Source of the DNA: Pseudomonadota bacterium
Lineage (GTDB): Bacteria > Pseudomonadota > Gammaproteobacteria > Burkholderiales > Sulfuricellaceae
Direction of reading: 5' to 3'
Length of the DNA: 5,813 bases
NCBI GenBank assembly: GCA_021783895.1
Contig: JAJXTJ010000095.1
Span: 1-5,813 of the forward strand
Translations under genes and position numbers: made by a program
Shown: positions 1-5,074 of the stretch, piece by piece
Numbering within the stretch: the stretch's first letter is position 1
How the letters are laid out: each line of letters begins with the position of its first letter
Notes under the pieces: model-generated
Seen by the model: the letters and a program-made list of their open reading frames with translations, nothing else
Database searches by the model: none
Told to the model about the DNA's origin: nothing

Positions 1-31
1 ATCAGCTGACAGCTTTCAGTTGCTAAAAACC
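1..31. repeat. Degenerate copy of the TCAG / TTTCAG interspersed repeat (cut by window edge)
   Basis: The first bases contain ATCAGCTGACAGCTTTCAG followed by an A-rich stretch. This resembles the better copies at 1568-1595 and 3336-3362, which share CGTCAGYTTTCAGTAAAA. It probably continues to the left of the window. No coding signal was seen. The family assignment rests on comparison within this window only. Confidence 0.5.
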
Positions 32-39
32 TTTGTTGT

Positions 40-166
40 CCACGAAAAACACGAAAGAACACGAACGGATTCAGGCGGATTCCAGGTTGGTTGCGTCACC
101 CGATAGGTGGGTTGCAAAACTTGAATAGCCAGTTGATTTGTTTCGTGACTTTCGTGTTTTTCGTGG
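40..166. repeat. Intergenic element with perfect 18-bp inverted arms
   Basis: The left arm, 40-57, reads CCACGAAAAACACGAAAG. The right arm, 149-166, is its exact reverse complement. The arms enclose 91 bp. Just inside them, CACGAA recurs on both sides, so the symmetry extends imperfectly for some further bases. The whole unit is 127 bp and AT-rich compared with the genes. It lies downstream of the phoR 3' end and no protein is evident inside it. It has the shape of a non-autonomous miniature inverted-repeat element or a dispersed intergenic repeat. I see no target-site duplication. Confidence 0.7.
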
Positions 167-184
167 ATGAAATGAATTTTTCGG

Positions 185-229
185 TTCAGTGATCGGTTCA
201 CATTATGGCTGATCACTGAACGATCAGCC
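185..229. repeat. Overlapping palindromes spanning the phoR stop codon
   Basis: Two mutually exclusive stems can form. TTCAGTGATC at 185-194 is the exact complement of GATCACTGAA at 211-220, with a 16-nt loop. GGCTGATC at 207-214 is the exact complement of GATCAGCC at 222-229, with a 7-nt loop. The phoR stop codon (213-215 on the minus strand) lies in both. No T-run follows on the minus strand, so this is not a classical intrinsic terminator. The wording (ATGGCTGATCACTGA) resembles the heptad array near 3375, so it may be a relic of that repeat family. Confidence 0.55.
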
Positions 230-1511
230 GCCGCGCCGGGAAACAGGCGCTGAATGTGCTGCCCTTGCCCGGTGTGCTTTCGATTTCGAGCCGCGCCTGA
301 TGGCGTGTCAGGGCATGCTTGGCGATAGCCAGCCCCAGGCCGGTTCCGCCGGTTTCGCGCGAACGGCTGCGATCTACCCGGTAAAACCGCTCGGTGAGGC
401 GCGGGACGTGCTGCGGCTCGATGCCGATGCCGCTGTCCTGCACGCCGAATACGCCTTCCCCCTCCCACTCTTCCCATTGCAGCACGATCTCGCCGTCATC
501 CGGCGTGTAACGAATGGCGTTGCTGACCAGGTTGCCAAAGGCGCTGCGCAACTCGTCCTCGTTGCCCAGCAGCCAGCGCTCCGAAGCCAGATTAAGCCGC
601 AGCCGGTGCCGTCCAGCGCTCAAGGATAGTGCGTCATTCAACAAATCACGGAGCAGGCGCGGCATATCGACTTTTTCTTCACGATGGGCAGTATGGTGGC
701 TTTCCAGCCTCGACAGCATCAACAAATCCGTGACCAGATGCTGCATACGGCTGGTCTGGTCGAACATCAGGCTCAGGTAATGCCGGGTCTGGATTTCATC
801 CAGGTGCGCCATGTCCACCAGCGTTTCGAGAAAGCCGCCGACCACAGTCAGCGGCGTGCTCAGTTCGTGGGAAACATTGGCGACGAAGTCGCGGCGCATG
901 GTCTCGACCCGCTCGATCTGGGTGATGTCGCGGCTGATCAGGAGCTTCTGTTCGTCCCCGAAAGGAATCAGCTGGATCGACAGCACCAGTTCGCGGTTGC
1001 GGGTGGATTTGAATATCAGCGGCTCGCGATAGTTTTGTGCCGCCAGGTAATCGGTAAACTGGGCCTGGCGGATCAGATAGGTCATCCACTGCCCGCGGTC
1101 GCGCTCGAGGTTGATGCCGAACTGCGTCTCGGCCACCGGGTTGCACCACTCGATCTGGCCGCTGCTGTTCATCATCACGACACCGTCCGGCATCGCCTCG
1201 CCAGCCAGCTGAAAACGCTCCAGCGCGTTGGAAAGATTGTGCTGGCTATCGGATTGCCGCCGCTCCAGCTGGTAAAGCACGGCAAAGGCTTCTTCCCACA
1301 ATCCCGAGCCGTGCGGCACAGTCCCGGCATCCGGCCTGCGTAACCAGCCATCCAGTGCATTCAGATTGCGCAAGTGATGGAGAAGATAAAACAGCAGCAG
1401 GGCGACCATCAGAACCAATGCCGGAACCGGACCAACCGCCGCCCACAGGGCGAGCGGAGCGACCGCCAGCAAGCCCAGCATTATCAATGAACGCCACCAG
1501 AGACTAAGCAT
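213..1511 (-). CDS. phoR: Phosphate regulon sensor histidine kinase PhoR
   Basis: This is the membrane sensor kinase that phosphorylates PhoB under phosphate limitation and dephosphorylates it when phosphate is ample; in the family the signal comes through the Pst transporter and PhoU. The 432 residues are close to the usual length. Two hydrophobic segments (about 9-26 and 29-45) anchor it with almost no periplasmic domain, as in typical PhoR. A PAS-like region spans about 95-200 (AMPDGVVMMNSSGQIEWCN). The H-box is VSHELSTPLT with phospho-acceptor His215. The N-box holds Asn327 and Asn331, the G1 box is DSGIGI at 359-364, the F-box is RLTERFYRVD at 371-380, and G2 is GGTGLGLAI at 388-396. Position 218 is Ser, where Arg or Lys is usual. 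The ATG has no clear Shine-Dalgarno site. A TAAAAT hexamer on the minus strand (1554-1549) could be a -10 box of its own promoter. The last residues (LIVQ) and the stop lie in a palindromic repeat. Confidence 0.95.
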   Translation of the reverse strand: MLSLWWRSLIMLGLLAVAPLALWAAVGPVPALVLMVALLLFYLLHHLRNLNALDGWLRRPDAGTVPHGSGLWEEAFAVLYQLERRQSDSQHNLSNALERFQLAGEAMPDGVVMMNSSGQIEWCNPVAETQFGINLERDRGQWMTYLIRQAQFTDYLAAQNYREPLIFKSTRNRELVLSIQLIPFGDEQKLLISRDITQIERVETMRRDFVANVSHELSTPLTVVGGFLETLVDMAHLDEIQTRHYLSLMFDQTSRMQHLVTDLLMLSRLESHHTAHREEKVDMPRLLRDLLNDALSLSAGRHRLRLNLASERWLLGNEDELRSAFGNLVSNAIRYTPDDGEIVLQWEEWEGEGVFGVQDSGIGIEPQHVPRLTERFYRVDRSRSRETGGTGLGLAIAKHALTRHQARLEIESTPGKGSTFSACFPARRLIVQ

Positions 1512-1567
1512 GAGGGAGGGTGTGGGATATGAACATGGGAACAGCGGTATTTTAGATGAGTTTTTAG

Positions 1568-1595
1568 TTATCAGCCGTCAGTTTTCAGTAAAAAC
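1568..1595. repeat. Copy of the TCAG / TTTCAG interspersed repeat in the phoB-phoR gap
   Basis: The plus strand reads TTATCAGCCGTCAG followed by TTTTCAGTAAAAAC. It matches 3336-3362 at all but a few positions, and 1-31 more loosely. The reverse complement contains ACTGACGGCTGATAAC, which fits the CTGAnnG heptad pattern of the tandem array at 3375-3504. It looks like a short, oppositely oriented member of that family. It lies 57 bp upstream of the phoR start, so it may sit in the phoR leader or promoter. Confidence 0.65.
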
Positions 1596-1637
1596 TTCGT
1601 GTTGACAACTGAAGCGGGGTTGCCCCACGCCGTGAAG

Positions 1638-1702
1638 CCCTCTCCCCAACCCTCCCCCGCCTGCGGGGGAGGGGGCAAACTCGAAGGGCGCTTGTTTTGA
1701 TT
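1638..1702 (+). repeat. CCCTCTCC hairpin element, copy 1 (3' of phoB)
   Basis: The element consists of a CCCTCTCCCCAACCC head, a perfect GC-rich stem (CCCTCCCCCGC at 1650-1660 with GCGGGGGAGGG at 1663-1673), a GGCAAA stretch and a GCGCTTGTTTTGATT tail. The same architecture occurs at 2425-2494 (inverted) and 4389-4453. GCGCTTGTT recurs at 1688-1696 and 1704-1712, and the second copy overlaps the phoB stop codon. Lying just past phoB, the stem could act as a 3'-end stabiliser or transcription attenuator between phoB and phoR, although no T-run follows it. That role is an inference. Confidence 0.75.
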
Positions 1703-1710
1703 TGCGCTTG

Positions 1711-2406
1711 TTAGGAATTGGCATGAACCGACAGCCGGTAGCCGGAGCCACGAACGGTCTGGACCAGGCCGTCGTGCCCGGTCGCTTCGAGCGCACAGCG
1801 CAAACGGCGGATATGCACGTCAACCGTGCGGTCCTCGACAAACACATGGTTACCCCAGACCTGATCGAGCAGTTGTGCCCGGGAATACACCCGCTCGGGG
1901 TGGACCATCAGAAAATGCAGCAGGCGGAATTCCGTCGGCCCCAGTTCGATCGGCCTGTCGTTGCCGGTTACCCGGTGTGTCGCGGGGTCGAGGCGCAAGC
2001 CTGCCACCTCCACCGCGTCCCCCGCCATCTGCGGCGCGCGACGGCGCAGCACCGCCTTGATGCGGGCATTCATTTCGCGCGGGCTGAACGGCTTGGTGAT
2101 GTAGTCGTCGGCGCCGATTTCCAGGCCGGTGATCTTGTCCTGCTCATCGCTGCGCGCCGTCAGCATGATGATAGGTACGTCCCGCGTATGGCTGTCGGCC
2201 TTGAGACGCCGGGCAAACTCCACCCCGCTCATGCCCGGCAGCATCCAGTCGAGCAGGATCATGTCGGGCAGCGACTCGCGCACCAGGGTCAGCGCCTGCT
2301 CGGCGCTGTCGGCGACCACGGCGCGATGCCCTGCCTGTTGCAGATTGAGCACCACCAGTTCCCGGATCGCGGGTTCGTCTTCCACCACCAGTATCATTGC
2401 CGACAT
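1711..2406 (-). CDS. phoB: Phosphate regulon response regulator PhoB
   Basis: This OmpR/PhoB-family transcription factor activates phosphate-scavenging genes when phosphorylated by PhoR. It has 231 residues, against 229 in E. coli. The receiver domain spans about 4-120. Its acidic pocket is Glu9, Asp10 and Glu11 in ILVVEDEP. The phospho-acceptor is Asp53 in [11 protein letters not shown]. The switch Thr83 is in MLTARSDE and the conserved Lys105 is in ITKPF. The winged-helix DNA-binding domain spans about 133-227, with [19 protein letters not shown], the recognition helix near [10 protein letters not shown] (194-203) and the closing GSGYRL hairpin. I chose the ATG at 2406 because AGGA lies six bases upstream and the protein then begins as the family does; a second ATG three codons later has no such site. 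The open frame continues upstream only through a repeat. phoB is bracketed by inverted copies of the hairpin element. Confidence 0.96.
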   Translation of the reverse strand: MSAMILVVEDEPAIRELVVLNLQQAGHRAVVADSAEQALTLVRESLPDMILLDWMLPGMSGVEFARRLKADSHTRDVPIIMLTARSDEQDKITGLEIGADDYITKPFSPREMNARIKAVLRRRAPQMAGDAVEVAGLRLDPATHRVTGNDRPIELGPTEFRLLHFLMVHPERVYSRAQLLDQVWGNHVFVEDRTVDVHIRRLRCALEATGHDGLVQTVRGSGYRLSVHANS

Positions 2407-2412
2407 AGCCGT

Positions 2413-2416
2413 TCCT
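2413..2416 (-). promoter_or_regulatory. Ribosome binding site of phoB
   Basis: On the minus strand AGGA precedes the ATG at 2406 by six bases (ACGGCT). It decides between the two nearby ATG codons (2406 and 2397). It lies eight bases downstream, in the phoB direction, of the end of hairpin element copy 2. Confidence 0.6.
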
Positions 2417-2424
2417 GCGCAACC

Positions 2425-2494
2425 GATCAAAACAAAACCTGCACCCTTCACTTTTGCCCCCTCTCCCTTTGGGAGAGGGTTGGGGTGAGGGCGC
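2425..2494 (-). repeat. CCCTCTCC hairpin element, copy 2 (5' of phoB)
   Basis: Read on the minus strand it has the same parts as copies 1 and 3: CCCTCACCCCAACCC head, a 9-bp perfect stem (CCCTCTCCC at 2459-2467 with GGGAGAGGG at 2471-2479, 3-nt loop), GGCAAA, GTGAAGGGTGC and a GTTTTGATC tail. The tail ends just before the phoB ribosome binding site, so the element probably lies in the phoB 5' leader. A stem there could affect phoB translation or transcript stability. Its orientation is opposite to copy 1, so the two point inward at phoB. Confidence 0.75.
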
Positions 2495-2511
2495 ATCCCA
2501 AGGCAATCCAG

Positions 2512-2540
2512 TTTATGTTTTACCTCAAGTCGGTTATGAT
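2512..2540 (+). promoter_or_regulatory. Possible ubiE promoter
   Basis: TATGAT at 2535-2540 matches five of six bases of a sigma-70 -10 box. A weak -35 (TTTATG, 2512-2517) lies 17 bp upstream. Transcription would then begin near 2547, right at a 10-bp palindrome TTCAATTGAA (2548-2557) that could be an operator. I found no convincing Pho box in this shared phoB-ubiE region. The call is weak because the -35 is poor. Confidence 0.25.
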
Positions 2541-2575
2541 TTCCACTTTCAATTGAACCGCTCCCACTGAACAGC

Positions 2576-3310
2576 ATGGAAAAAACCACCCATTTCGGTT
2601 TTCAGACCGTCGAGGAATCGCAAAAAGCGAAGAAGGTCGCGGAAGTGTTTCATTCCGTGGCGCAGCGTTACGACCTGATGAACGACCTGATGTCGGCCGG
2701 GCTGCACCGGCTGTGGAAGCAATTCACCATCGAACAGAGCGGCACCCGGGAAGGCAGCCGGGTGCTCGACATCGCCGGCGGCAGCGGCGACCTGTCGCGC
2801 GCCTTCGCCAGGCGCGTCGGCAAGAGCGGGCAGGTGATCCTCACCGATATCAACAGCTCGATGCTCGGGGTCGGTCGCGACCGGCTGCTGGACGACGGCA
2901 TCGTTCCACTGGCGGCACAGTGCGACGGTGAAAAGCTGCCGTTCCCGTGCAACCATTTCGACTGCGTCACCGTCGCCTTCGGCCTGCGCAACATGACCCA
3001 CAAGGATGCCGCGCTGAAAGAGATGTACCGCGTCCTGCGCCCCGGCGGGCGGCTCCTGGTGCTGGAGTTCTCCAAAATATGGAAACCGCTGCAACCCCTG
3101 TATGATGCCTACTCGTTCAAGGCGCTGCCGGCGATGGGCAAGCTGGTGGCGGACGACGAAGAGAGCTACCGCTACCTCGCCGAATCCATCCGCATGCACC
3201 CCGGACAGGAAGAGCTGAAGCAGATGATGGAACAGGCGGGCTTCGAACGTGTCGAATATTTCAACCTGACGGCAGGCGTTGTCGCCCTGCACAAAGGTTT
3301 CAAGTTTTGA
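2576..3310 (+). CDS. ubiE: Ubiquinone/menaquinone biosynthesis C-methyltransferase UbiE
   Basis: UbiE transfers a methyl group from S-adenosylmethionine to the ring carbon of the methoxy-benzoquinol intermediate of ubiquinone synthesis; in organisms with menaquinone it also methylates demethylmenaquinol. The 244 residues compare with 251 in E. coli. The family signature near the N-terminus is visible ([18 protein letters not shown], 31-48). The SAM-binding glycine motif is [10 protein letters not shown] at 63-72, and the acidic residue at the end of the second strand is Asp91 (LTDINSSML). DGEKLPF (117-123), AFGLRNMT (134-141) and [15 protein letters not shown] (152-166) follow the family closely, as does the C-terminal [12 protein letters not shown] and the closing HKGFKF. 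The ATG fits the family N-terminus (THFGFQTV) but has no obvious Shine-Dalgarno site. It is divergent from phoB and is followed by a 211-bp repeat-rich gap before the next gene, unlike compact ubiE-ubiJ-ubiB operons. Confidence 0.96.
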   Translation: MEKTTHFGFQTVEESQKAKKVAEVFHSVAQRYDLMNDLMSAGLHRLWKQFTIEQSGTREGSRVLDIAGGSGDLSRAFARRVGKSGQVILTDINSSMLGVGRDRLLDDGIVPLAAQCDGEKLPFPCNHFDCVTVAFGLRNMTHKDAALKEMYRVLRPGGRLLVLEFSKIWKPLQPLYDAYSFKALPAMGKLVADDEESYRYLAESIRMHPGQEELKQMMEQAGFERVEYFNLTAGVVALHKGFKF

Positions 3311-3314
3311 GAAG

Positions 3315-3362
3315 GCAGCGGTCAGCTAAAGGCAGCTATCAGTCGTCAGCTTTCAGTAAAAC
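3315..3362. repeat. Inverted units of the heptad repeat, upstream of the array
   Basis: This stretch carries TCAGC-type words in the opposite orientation to the array that follows (GGTCAGC, CTATCAG, CGTCAGC, TTTCAGTAAAA). AGCTATCAGTCGTCAGC at 3334-3350 can pair with 3458-3474 at 15 of 17 positions, and similarly with the next array period. The part from 3336 matches the repeat copy at 1568-1595. Together with the array it could form a long stem-loop between ubiE and the Tim44-like gene. Confidence 0.65.
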
Positions 3363-3374
3363 CAACACCTGCCA

Positions 3375-3504
3375 CTGATGGCTGACCACTGATGGCTGAC
3401 CGCTGATGGCTGACCGCTGATGGCTGACCGCTGATGGCTGACCGCTGATAGCTGATAGCTGACCGCTGATAGCTGATAGCTGACCGCTGATAGCTGATAG
3501 CTGA
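3375..3504 (+). repeat. Heptanucleotide tandem array, (CTGAnnG) x about 18.6
   Basis: The array keeps an unbroken 7-bp period for 130 bp. It has two blocks. Five 14-bp units (CTGATGG + CTGACCG, the first ending CCA) fill 3375-3444. Then almost three 21-bp units (CTGATAG + CTGATAG + CTGACCG) fill 3445-3504, the last one incomplete. Because 7 is not a multiple of 3, TGA falls in all frames, so it cannot be coding. It ends four bases before the ribosome binding site of the Tim44-like gene. Heptanucleotide repeats of this kind (STRR) are known from cyanobacteria; kinship with those is not claimed. Confidence 0.95.
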
Positions 3505-3508
3505 ATTT

Positions 3509-3515
3509 AAAGGAG
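3509..3515 (+). promoter_or_regulatory. Ribosome binding site of the Tim44-like gene
   Basis: AAAGGAG lies six bases before the ATG at 3522. It is the strongest Shine-Dalgarno site in the window, and only ATTT separates it from the end of the heptad array. Confidence 0.8.
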
Positions 3516-3521
3516 TTTTCC

Positions 3522-4328
3522 ATGAGCAAATTTTTAACCTTTTTTTTCGTGGCGCTGATCAGCTTCGGCCTGACCGCTCATGATGCCGACGCCAGGCGCT
3601 TCGGTGGCGGCGGCAGTTTCGGCAAGCAGCGCCAGATGTCCCCCGCTCCCTATCGGCCTGCACAAGCCCCGGCAGCGGCACCCGCCCCGGCTGGCGGCAA
3701 CAAATGGGTCGGCCCTCTGGCAGGCCTGGCCGCTGGCGGCCTGCTCGCTTCCATGTTCATGGGGCACGGCATGGGCGGCGGCATCGGCAACATCCTGATG
3801 ATTCTCGCCCTGGTTGGCGGCGTATTCTTCATCATTCGCATGCTGAAGAAGCCACAGCCGCAGCCGACGCAGTATGCCGGAAACATGGAACGGACCGCCG
3901 TAACCGACATGGCCGCTCCCGGCGGTTCTGCGGCGATGCAGACCAGCAGTACCCGTCCGGCCTGGTTCGAGGACGAACCCTTCCTGCGTGAAGCCAAGAA
4001 GCAGTTCATCCGCCTGCAGGACGCCAACGACCGAGGCGACATCAACGACATCCGCGAGTTCGTCACGCCGGAAATTTATGCCGAAATCAGCATGCAAATC
4101 CAGGAACGCAACGGCAAGCCGAACAAGACGGAAGTGGTGACGCTCAACGCCGAAATCGCTGATGTGGTCACCGAAGGCGACCTGGTGATCGCCAGCGTGC
4201 GCTACTCCGGCATGATCCGCGAAGAAGCCAATGCGCCTGCGGAAGCCTTCAACGAAATCTGGCATATCCAGAAATCCCAGTCGCAGCCCAACGCCACCTG
4301 GTTCATTTCTGGCATCCAGCAGGTTTAA
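3522..4328 (+). CDS. Tim44-like domain membrane protein
   Basis: This 268-residue protein has a C-terminal domain resembling the mitochondrial Tim44 family (about 148-267: PAWFEDEPFLREAKKQFIRLQDANDRGD... to WFISGIQQV). In bacteria such proteins are often annotated as Tim44-like transporters or calcium-binding proteins, but their function is poorly defined. The N-terminus looks like a signal peptide: Lys3, a hydrophobic core (4-18) and a possible cleavage after Ala24 (DADA|RR), followed by the glycine-rich RRFGGGGSFGK typical of this group. A Pro/Ala-rich linker covers about 40-58. Two hydrophobic glycine-rich segments follow at about 63-82 and 86-107. The C-terminal domain has the mixed helix and strand pattern of a lipid- or protein-binding fold. 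Its place between ubiE and ubiJ suggests a membrane role linked to quinone synthesis, which is an inference. Codons 7-9 contain a run of eight T bases. Confidence 0.85.
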   Translation: MSKFLTFFFVALISFGLTAHDADARRFGGGGSFGKQRQMSPAPYRPAQAPAAAPAPAGGNKWVGPLAGLAAGGLLASMFMGHGMGGGIGNILMILALVGGVFFIIRMLKKPQPQPTQYAGNMERTAVTDMAAPGGSAAMQTSSTRPAWFEDEPFLREAKKQFIRLQDANDRGDINDIREFVTPEIYAEISMQIQERNGKPNKTEVVTLNAEIADVVTEGDLVIASVRYSGMIREEANAPAEAFNEIWHIQKSQSQPNATWFISGIQQV

Positions 4329-4334
4329 CGGACA

Positions 4335-4377
4335 TGGCGAGAAATGCTGCCCCGAAGGATGACATCTCTTCTCGCCA
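4335..4377. other. Inverted repeat downstream of the Tim44-like gene
   Basis: TGGCGAGAA (4335-4343) and TTCTCGCCA (4369-4377) are exact complements around a 25-nt loop, seven bases past the stop codon. There is no following T-run, and the loop is long, so a terminator role is doubtful. Confidence 0.35.
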
Positions 4378-4388
4378 CTTCCGTTCCC

Positions 4389-4453
4389 CCCTCTCCTCAA
4401 TCCTCTCCCGCGCGCGGGAGAGGAGGCAATGGTGAAAGACGCTTGTTTTGATC
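4389..4453 (+). repeat. CCCTCTCC hairpin element, copy 3 (Tim44-like gene to ubiJ)
   Basis: It has the same order of parts as copies 1 and 2: CCCTCTCCTCAATCC head, a perfect stem (CCTCTCCCGCG at 4402-4412 directly joined to CGCGGGAGAGG at 4413-4423), GGCAATGGTGAAAGAC, and a GCTTGTTTTGATC tail. It fills most of the gap and its tail supplies the TTG that is the first possible start codon of ubiJ. The stem also holds AGGAGG (4421-4426), three bases from being a perfect start context for an out-of-frame ATG at 4429. Confidence 0.75.
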
Positions 4454-5074
4454 CAATTGACTCCTGAAACGCCGGGCAAGCAGCCCGGCAGAGCGGTTTC
4501 GGCCTTGCCAGGAAGCGCGCTGGCCGGGCTTCTCAACCATCTTCTCAGCCAGCACTCCTGGGCTGCGGCGCGCCTGCGGCCACATGCCGGCAAAACCCTG
4601 CAACTGCGACTGCCGCTGGCGTCTGCCGTTCTTTCCATCCAGCAGGATGGCAGCTTCACAACCGCCGTGCCGGGTATGCCGGTAGACGCCACGCTGATCC
4701 CCAGTCCCCTGGCTTGGCTGACCGCCTCGGATGCGCGCTTCATCGCCGGCGGGGAAAATTCTGTTCTGGCCAAAGAACTCGCGGAAATCCTGGGGAAAAT
4801 ACGCTGGGACGCGGAAGAAGACCTGAGCCGGATGCTCGGCGACATCGCGGCGCACCGGCTGGTTTCCACCGCAACCGATATCCTCGAATGGCACAGGAAC
4901 GCCGCCGAAACCATCGCCCGGTCCTGGATCGAACACTGGCAGGAAGAAAAGCCGGCTCTGCCCCAACCCGGGCAGGTGCATGCATTCTTCAATGAAGTGG
5001 GCGAACTGCACGACCGGGTGAAGCGGTTGGAACAAAAGATCGAAAAGCAGTTAACCACAGAGACACAGAGTTGA
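4448..5074 (+). CDS. ubiJ: Ubiquinone biosynthesis accessory factor UbiJ (SCP2 domain)
   Basis: UbiJ is a cytosolic lipid-binding accessory protein that helps assemble the multi-enzyme Ubi complex and presents hydrophobic quinone intermediates. As annotated it has 208 residues, against about 201 in E. coli. An SCP2-like domain runs from about 22 to 118. The hallmark WDAEEDLSRMLGDIAAHRL (120-138) is present, and a C-terminal coiled coil spans about 177-201 (FNEVGELHDRVKRLEQKIEKQL), which in the family contacts UbiK. The frame opens after a TGA at 4433 and contains no ATG before the conserved region. Candidate starts are TTG at 4448, 4457 and 4505; none has a good ribosome binding site. Family resemblance begins near residue 23, so the first 20 or so residues (rich in Pro and Gly) may not be translated. 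The last residues TTETQS and the stop come from a dispersed repeat. Its place between the Tim44-like gene and ubiB supports the call. Confidence 0.88.
   Translation: MIQLTPETPGKQPGRAVSALPGSALAGLLNHLLSQHSWAAARLRPHAGKTLQLRLPLASAVLSIQQDGSFTTAVPGMPVDATLIPSPLAWLTASDARFIAGGENSVLAKELAEILGKIRWDAEEDLSRMLGDIAAHRLVSTATDILEWHRNAAETIARSWIEHWQEEKPALPQPGQVHAFFNEVGELHDRVKRLEQKIEKQLTTETQS
4471..4489 (+). other. GC-rich hairpin at the ubiJ 5' end
   Basis: GCCGGGC (4471-4477) and GCCCGGC (4483-4489) form a perfect 7-bp stem with loop AAGCA. It lies between the TTG candidates at 4457 and 4505, so it would either be translated through or sit in the ribosome-binding region of the later start. It may affect ubiJ initiation; no direct evidence. 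Confidence 0.35.

Noticed and set aside
40..166. Insertion sequence
   Set aside because: No transposase frame, no evident target duplication and only 127 bp; it could at most be a non-autonomous element.
1602..1630. TTGACA at 1602-1607 as a plus-strand -35 box
   Set aside because: The expected -10 position (about 1625-1630) reads CACGCC, and no plus-strand gene follows before phoB ends.
2495..2575. Pho box for autoregulation of phoB
   Set aside because: I found no pair of CTGTCAT-like direct repeats at the right spacing upstream of phoB.
2407..2589. Upstream extension of the phoB frame by 61 codons
   Set aside because: The extra frame reads through the hairpin element and the ubiE upstream region, resembles no receiver domain, and the ATG at 2406 has its own AGGA.
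3375..3504. CRISPR array
   Set aside because: The repeats are contiguous 7-bp words with no unique spacers and no cas genes nearby.
3534..4400. Long open frame antisense to the Tim44-like gene
   Set aside because: It mirrors a well-supported gene, has no recognisable domain and fits the chance openness of GC-rich antisense strands. The same holds for long antisense frames over phoB, phoR, ubiE and ubiJ.
4429..4467. Twelve-codon ORF with AGGAGG as a true leader peptide
   Set aside because: Its sequence is that of a dispersed element, so the start context may be chance. It is kept only as part of the ubiJ start finding, not as a gene.
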